Shown: positions 58,701-64,000 of the stretch, piece by piece
Numbering within the stretch: the first letter of the stretch is position 1
Layout of the letters: each line of letters opens with the position of its first letter
Origin: Aristolochia californica
Lineage: Eukaryota > Streptophyta > Magnoliopsida > Piperales > Aristolochiaceae
Length of the DNA stretch: 64,000 bases
Assembly (NCBI GenBank): GCA_029961685.1
Contig: JARWKL010000007.1
Location: 9,757,406-9,821,405 of the forward strand
Direction: 5' to 3'
Program-made: the position numbers and the translations under genes
Notes under the pieces: generated by a model
What the model was told of the DNA's origin: nothing
The model's input: only the letters and a program-made list of their open reading frames with translations
Database searches by the model: none

Positions 58701-61700
58701 TTTTGTAAATGGGAAAAATAATAGCTTGTTTGACTCTGGTAAATATCTCACCACTCGTTCACTTGAGAAAATTGATTGAGATTAGGATCCATGGGTCATT
58801 TGGATCTTTAACATGTTACAAGCATGCAAATTATCCATATTTAAAACATGTGTAGGATCAATTAGAAATCTCTTTCTTATAAAATTCCAAGCTATTAGGG
58901 TTGAACTAGTGGAATTCCCCAAACTTGGATATCAAAACTTTTCTATTCATTTGTGGTGTGTGAAAAAAATTTCTTTACTTACATTTGTTGCTGTTTTAAT
59001 TTTTTTTGCATACATAAACTCTAAAATTTCATTTTTATTGTGATCTATTTGCCTTATCCTTTTGTTTACGAGATAAAGGGAAAAGTGAAAACTCACGTTT
59101 TGATTTAAGAAAAAAGTATACATCTAAAACGGAACTGCACAAATGTAGAGAGAGATAATTCCAAAAAGTGTTTGTAATTTTTAGTGACTGTAAACACTAT
59201 CTAGTTTTTTTTTCTTAGGTTTTGCAATCGTCTAGACAAGGGGGAGGGAATTTTTAACTAAGTGTTGACTCCCAATCCGTTATTCATTTCTTACAAAAAT
59301 ATAGCCCGTTAAGCATGATTGGCCGATAAATCACTTTACAATCATCTATATTCTTAGGTCAACTTTTTTGGAAATTGGCAAAATTATGGCTTGTTTGACT
59401 CAGGTAAATATCCCACCCCATGTTTACATGAGAATTCAATGAGGCATGGATACATAGGTCAATTTCATCATTAACATGTTTCAAGCATGCATAATATCCA
59501 TTTTTAAAACATGTGTAGGATCAAATAGAAATTTCTTTCTTATAAAATTCCAAGTTATTAGGGTTGAACTGGTGGAATTTCAAAAAGTTGGATATCAAAA
59601 CTTTTGTGATCATTTGTGGTGTGTGAAAAAAAATTCTTTACTTACATTTGTTGTTGTTTTAAATTTTTTCCATACATAAACGCTAAAATTTTCCTTTTGT
59701 TGTAATCTATTTGCCTTTTCTTTAGTTTACGAGATAAAGGGAAAGGTGAAAACTCACCTTTTGATTGAAGAAAAAAGTATAGCTCTCAAATGGAAATTCA
59801 CAAATGTAGACAAAGATAATTCCAAAAAGTGTTTGTAATTTTTAGGGATTTTAAACTCTTTCTAGTTTTTATATTTTAGGTTTTGCAATCGTCGAGAAAA
59901 GGGGAAGATGGGGGAATTTTAACTGAGTGTTGACTCCAAATCCATATGTCATTTCTTACAAAAATATAGCCCGTTAAGCATGATTGACCAGATAAATCAC
60001 TTTACACTCATCTATGAATGTTAGGTTTGTTTTTTTTTTTTTGTAAATTGGCAAAATTATGGCTTGTTTGACTCATGATAAATATCCCACCGCACATTTA
60101 CATGAGAATCTAAAATGGTTTGGATCCATGGTCAATTGCATCATTAACATGTTTCAAACATGCATAATATCCATCTTTAAAATATGTGTAGGATCAATTA
60201 TAAATCTCTTTCTTATAAATTTCCAACCTATTAGGGCTGAACTAGTGGAATTTCCCAAACCTGGATATCAAAATTTTTGGGTTCAATTATGGTGTGTGAA
60301 TAAATTTTCTTGACTTACATTTGTTGTTGTTATAAATTTTTTGCATACATAAACTCTAAAATTTGCATTTTGTTGTGATATATTTGCCTTATCTTTTTGT
60401 TTATGAGATAAATGGAAAAGTGCAAACTCAAGTTTTGATTTAAGAAAAAAGTATAGCTCTAAAATGGAAATGCACAAATGTAGACAAAGATAATTCCAAA
60501 AAAGTGTCTGTAATTTTTAGGGATTGTAAACTCTTTCAAGTTTTTATATATTAGGTTTTGGAATTGTCGTGAAAAGGGGGGAGGCAGGAGAATTTTTAAC
60601 TGAGTGTGTTCTCCCAATCCTTTAGTCATTTCTTATAGATATATATCTCGTTACGCATGATCGACCGATAAATCACTTTACAACCATCTTTGATTTTTAG
60701 GTATGTTTTTTTTGTAAATAATGGCTTGTTTGACTCAGGTAAATATCTAACCACATGTTCACTTGAGAATGTAATGAGGTTTGGATCCATCGGTCATTTG
60801 CATCTTTAACATGTTTCCAACATGCATAATATCAATATTTACAAGATGTGTAGGATCAATCAGAATTCTTTTTCTTATAAAATTCCAATCAATTAGGGTT
60901 GAACTAGTGGAATTTCCCAAACTTGGGTATCAAAACTTTTGTGTTCATTTGTTGTGAGTGAATAATTGTTTTTTACTTATATTTGTTGTTGTTTTAAATT
61001 TTTTGCTGGCATAAACTCTAAAATTTTCATTTCTTTGTGATCTATTTGCCTTATCTTTTTGTTTATTTGATAAAGGGAAAAGCAAAAACTCATGTTTTGA
61101 TTTAAGAAAAAAGTGTACATCTAAAATGGAAATGCACAAATGTGGAGAGAGATAATTCCAAAAAGTGTCCTTAATTTTTAGGGATTGTAAACTGTTTCTA
61201 GTTTTTATATATTTGATTTTACAATCGTCTGGCAAAGGGGGGAGGTGGGGGAATTTTTAACTGAGTGTTGACTCCCAATCCATCGGTCAATTCTCACAAA
61301 ATTATAGCCCGTTACCCATTATTGACCGATAAATGACTTTACAATAATGCATGATTGTTAGGTTAGCTTTTTTGTAAATGCCCAAACTAATGGCTTTTTT
61401 GACAAGGGTAAATATCCCACCACCCGTTAACTTCTGAATTTAATGAGGTTTGGATCCATAGGTCATTTGCATCTTTAACAAGTTTCAAGCATGCATAATA
61501 TCCATATTTAAAACATGTGTACAATCAATAAGAAATCTCTTTCTTATAAAATTTCAATCTATTACGGTTGAACTAGTGAAATTTCCCGAACATGGATATC
61601 AAAAACTTTTGTATTCATTTTTGTTGTGTGAATAATTTTTCTTTACTTACATTTGTTGTTGTTTTAAATTTTTTGCATACATAAACTCTAAAATTTTCAT

Positions 61701-62783
61701 TTTTTTGTGATATATTTTCCTTATCTTTTTGTTTACGAGATAAAGGGAAAGGTGAAAACTCACGTTTTGATTTAAGAAAAAAGTATAGCTCTAAATTGGA
61801 AATTCACAAATGTAGACAGAGATAATTCAGAAAAGTGTTAGTAATTTTATGGATTGTAAACACTTTCTAGTGTTTATGTATCCGGTTTTGTAATCATCAG
61901 GAAAAGGGGGGAGGTAGGAGAATTTTTAACTGAGTATTGACTCCCAATCCATCAGTCATTTCTTACAAAAATATAGGCCTACACATGATCGACCAATAAA
62001 TCACTTTAAAATCATCTCTGACTTTTAGGTATGCTTTTTTGTAAATAATGGCTTGTTTGACTCAAGTAAATATCCCACCGCATGTTCACTTGAGAATTTA
62101 AAGAGGTTTGAATCCATAGGTCAATTGAATGTTTAACATGTTTCCAACATGCATAATATCCATATTTACAACATGTGTAGGATCAATTAGAAATCTCTTT
62201 CTTATAAAATTCCAATCTATTAGGGGTGAACTAGTGGAATTTCCCAAACTTGGGTTTCAAAACTTTTGTGTTCATTTGTGGTGTGTGAATAAATTTTCTT
62301 TACTTATATTTGTTGTTGTTTTAAATTTTCTGCATGCGTAAACTCTAAAATTTTCATTTTTTTGTGATCTATTTGCCCTATCTTTTTGTTTATTTGATAA
62401 AGGGAAAAGTGAAAAGTCAGGTTTTGATTTAAGAAAAAACTGTACATCTAAAATGGAAATGCACAAATGTGGAGAGAGATAATTCCAAAAAGTGTCATTA
62501 ATTTGTAGGGATTGTAAACTCTTTCTTGTTTTTATATATTTGGTTTTGCAATCGTCAGGCAAAGGGGGGAGGCAGGGGAAATTTTAACTAAGTGTTGACT
62601 CCCAATCCATCAGTCATTTCTCAGCAAAATATAGCCTGTTACCCATGATTGACCGATAAATCACTTTACAATAATGTATGATATCCCTCCACATGTTAAC
62701 TTGAGAATTTGATGTAGTTATGATCCATAGGTCATTTGCATCTTTAAAAAGTTTCAAGCATGCATAATATCCATATTTAAAAT
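55769..62783. repeat. Satellite block III, second segment
   Basis: About 11 monomers, landmarks near 55782, 56439, 57100, 57517, 58160, 58811, 59476, 60150, 60811, 61480, 62137 and 62750. The monomer starting near 57100 has lost about 240 bp, with AAAAC (57126-57130) at the junction. CTCACGTTTTG replaces CTCAAGTTTTG in several monomers. No gene is visible. Confidence 0.94.
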
Positions 62784-63113
62784 TGTTGGAAGATAAGATC
62801 AAGCCCAAATGACCAAGGAAGGCCCACATATGTAAGATTATTATAAGATGAGCCACATGGCCAAGGAAAGGCTACAAGATGGGCCCAAGCCCATAAGAAG
62901 TAGGACCCACAATGATTTCTAAGAGCTGGCATCCTTATCACATCAGTTGGAAGATCAAGAAGGACTCACAAAAGTATGTGTAATTGGGATAAGGGTAGTT
63001 TTATTGTAATTGGACTCTACTACCTTCCTCTATTATAAATAGAGGTTCATGTACTCTGATTACAACAACTTATTGATGTCAATGAAGTATTTCATTTTTC
63101 CATAAATTCAACA
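62784..63113 (+). repeat. A7 5' LTR, internally deleted
   Basis: 330 bp, TGTTGGAAGATAAGATC to AAATTCAACA. About 110 bp are missing between CACAAAAGTAT and GTGTAATTGGGA relative to A6. The TATA box region is kept. Confidence 0.92.
63034..63041 (+). promoter_or_regulatory. A7 LTR TATA box
   Basis: TATAAATA followed by GAGG, 72 bp before the LTR end. Confidence 0.7.
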
Positions 63114-63125
63114 TGGTATCAGAGC
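63114..63125 (+). other. A7 primer binding site
   Basis: TGGTATCAGAGC, exact initiator-Met tRNA type, directly after the LTR. The inverted repeat GAGTTGTC-TTG-GTCAACTC (63135-63153, one mismatch) and telomere-like AACCCTAAACCCTAA (63181-63195) follow. Confidence 0.94.
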
Positions 63126-64000
63126 AGGTTCTGTGAGTTGTCTTGGTCAACTCATGGAGGTAATGTGATCCTTTTCTCTGAACCCTAAACCCTAAGTCTA
63201 GGTTCGTAGTTATTTTTTTCAGTCCCTATATCCATAGTTTACTTTTCAATTTTAACCTTTATACGTAGTTTTTCATATTGCAACGTATATATTTATGAAA
63301 AGATAATTGAGTGTACTTTCAAAAGAAGAACTATTTGTTCCAATCAGAGTTATCGACAGAGAGATATCGATATTTCAATGAGTGAAGGTCAATTTGTAAA
63401 ATGGTTCTAGCAGAGTATTTTTTTATATCAAGAACTAGACCTTATATGAAGAAATATACATCAAAAGAAATATTTTTAATTCTATTATTTTACCTATTCA
63501 ACCAATTTTTTATCTGAGTTATCTATAAAGAGAAATCGATATTTGAAGCAAGAAAGGTCAGATTGAAAGAGAGGTTCCAATGGTAGCAAAAAGCATCAAT
63601 TTTCATGGTATATTATGCTATCAAGAAAGAGACTTTATATGGAGAATTATATATCAAACAAAAGTTAAGTAATAATATTTTCGTACCTATTCAACCAATT
63701 CTCAGTATGATTTTTTTATAAGGAGATATTGATCATGGAAGAGTCAATGGTCGTTTTGGAAAACAGGAGAAACAGAACTTAGTTCAGTCAGATGACAAAG
63801 ACCAAAAAATATCAGATTATTTATCTTATGATAATTATATTTAATGACGTTAATTCATACTTTGATGAAATGTATTTAAGTTTAGTTTCATAAGGAAAAA
63901 ATTTCATGTCAATCTGATCTATATTGAAAGATATATTCAAATTGGAAGAATCTAAGGTCATGTTGGTATCTTGTTGTATTGAAAAATCCAAATTTATGCC

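Larger units (their letters stand above)
62784..64000 (+). mobile_element. A7: A-family element running off the window
   Basis: 5' LTR with an internal deletion, perfect primer site and about 890 bp of interior up to the window end. It aligns with A6 in order and orientation. No coding frame; whether it is complete cannot be told. Confidence 0.9.

Overview
The window looks like plant nuclear heterochromatin, most likely from a eudicot. It is AT-rich and built from a tandem satellite with a monomer of about 665 bp, interrupted by LTR retrotransposons of plant type (Ty1/copia with an initiator-Met tRNA primer site, one GC-richer Ty3/gypsy-like element, and a non-autonomous LTR family). I see no host protein-coding gene, no rRNA or tRNA gene, no CRISPR array and nothing bacterial. 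Species cannot be told from the sequence. Nearly all short open frames are by-products of the repeated satellite monomer.

Layout. Satellite block I: 1-13113 (about 20 monomers). A1, truncated non-autonomous LTR element: 13114-15008. Satellite block II: 15008-50103, interrupted by G1 (gypsy-like, 16649-19169, complete with GTTTG duplications); A2 (25591-27927) and A3 (29021-30610); A4 (36526-45592, a three-LTR composite flanked by AAGAA, with a decayed Ty1/copia element C1 at 39706-44982 nested in it and flanked by GAAAG); and A5 (45612-48609, a complete two-LTR copy flanked by CATCT). C2, the 5' half of a second Ty1/copia family: 50104-52592. Satellite block III: 52593-62783, interrupted by A6 (54132-55768). 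A7 starts at 62784 and runs off the window.

The A elements (A1-A7) are one family of LTR elements with 411-442 bp LTRs in the less damaged copies, a tRNA-iMet primer site, a copia-like polypurine tract and about 1.7-2.1 kb of internal sequence with no gag or pol. They can only have moved with enzymes from another element. Two LTR subfamilies are visible: A1/A5/A6/A7 and A2/A3/A4. A2, A3 and A4 share the same satellite target site, orientation, three-LTR organisation and derived LTR variants, so they look like copies of one insertion amplified together with the satellite.

The satellite has its own history. Three blocks differ by diagnostic 3-bp indels, and both block changes fall at transposon insertions. 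A two-monomer higher-order repeat (about 1.33 kb) spans 16-24 kb, and a five-monomer (about 3.3 kb) periodicity is visible at 31.6-36.5 kb. Each monomer carries three short inverted repeats and a G-rich tract. I found no convincing new enzymatic or defence system. The points most worth checking are the amplified transposon-bearing satellite segment, the higher-order repeats, the conserved dyads and the hairpin next to the A-family primer site.
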